Origin: Pochonia chlamydosporia 170
Taxonomy: Eukaryota; Ascomycota; Sordariomycetes; Hypocreales; Clavicipitaceae
Direction: 5' to 3'
NCBI RefSeq assembly: GCF_001653235.2
Contig: NC_035791.1
Coordinates: forward strand, 6,510,001-6,574,000
Length of the DNA stretch: 64,000 nucleotides
Shown in pieces: positions 63,692 to 64,000 of this stretch; positions within the stretch are counted from its first letter, which is position 1; each line of letters starts with the position of its first letter. The notes below the pieces were generated by a model. It was not told the origin of the DNA, ran no database searches, and saw nothing but the letters and a program-made list of their open reading frames with translations. The position numbers were made by a program, and so were the translations under genes.

Positions 63692-64000
63692 GGCGATGTA
63701 ATCTGTGCCGTTGCTAGGTGACGCAGATCCGAGTGGGGGACTCCACTTTAGAGCTTCAACTACTTTCGCTGAGGAGGGTGATGCCGGGGCGGCCACTTTA
63801 TTCAGAGTCCAAAGATTAAAATCCCAGGAGGCCTTAAGGAACATGTCTGGTGCAAAACTAGGGGCTATGCTCGTTCCGTTAGGACATAGTACTTAATAAA
63901 GCTCACTGACATGTGTGTTAAGGCTACCGCTTTGCTGTGTGTCGCGTACATAACCTCTACAGGCGACAGGACATATGTTTAAGCTGCCCCATAGTAGGCC
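63692..64000. other. Window edge, no gene supported
   Basis: A possible continuation of the membrane-protein gene; the plus frame 63705-63896 has no motif. No terminator or repeat seen. Confidence 0.35.

Overview
The window reads as nuclear DNA of a filamentous ascomycete, probably Sordariomycetes or Hypocreales-like. Three things point that way. Introns are 45-90 bp with GTAAGT-type donors and CTAAC/CTAAT branch sites. The gene families are typically fungal: Zn2Cys6 and PF11951 regulators, Hsp30, an AA11-like LPMO, a Sho1-type SH3 osmosensor, PTH11/SAT4-type rhodopsin-domain proteins, 2EXR and BAH proteins. The transposons are fungal: Tad-like LINEs with TTACA-repeat tails, Helitron helicases, Copia and a MULE. 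I saw no tRNA, rRNA or CRISPR array. All intron positions below were read by eye from splice signals and frame continuity.

Layout. 0-8 kb: a trehalose-6-phosphate-synthase-like gene, then gene-poor DNA with coding debris and a LINE tail fragment. 8-15 kb: a Zn2Cys6 gene cut off by a LINE, a GFA-domain gene, a NIT4-like regulator with one frameshift, and an intact NmrA-like gene. 15-23 kb: a decayed conserved gene, a five-intron PF11951 regulator plus a broken fragment of a relative, and Copia debris. 23-25 kb: a heat-shock promoter and an Hsp30 gene. 25-31 kb: an F-box gene joined in frame to a Helitron helicase, lying between two inverted ~217-bp repeats. 31-38 kb: a LINE-derived chimeric ORF, an AA11-like LPMO, a broken 2EXR gene, a small secreted protein and a BAH-only protein. 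41-47 kb: a compact set of small genes on alternating strands (two multi-span membrane proteins, an acidic protein, a coiled-coil protein, a spliced RING protein, a TPR protein). 47-56 kb: a LysM-like secreted protein, a compact Sho1-like osmosensor, an 801-residue protein joining a coiled coil, a PD-(D/E)XK-like nuclease motif and a kinase, then a rhodopsin-domain protein and a syntaxin. 57-61 kb: an AT-rich, degenerate MULE with 79-bp TIRs. 61-64 kb: a second Helitron helicase relic with RIP-like stops and a small membrane ORF.

How it fits together. This looks like an accessory, transposon-rich compartment. Many genes face outward or handle stress (LPMO, secreted proteins, LysM, Sho1-like, rhodopsin-domain, Hsp30, trehalose). 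Several others are broken by single-base indels, a transposon insertion or lost splice sites. The most unusual items are the nuclease-kinase protein (50060-52465), the F-box/Helitron fusion inside inverted repeats (25503-30993) and the compact small-gene cluster at 41.4-46.5 kb.
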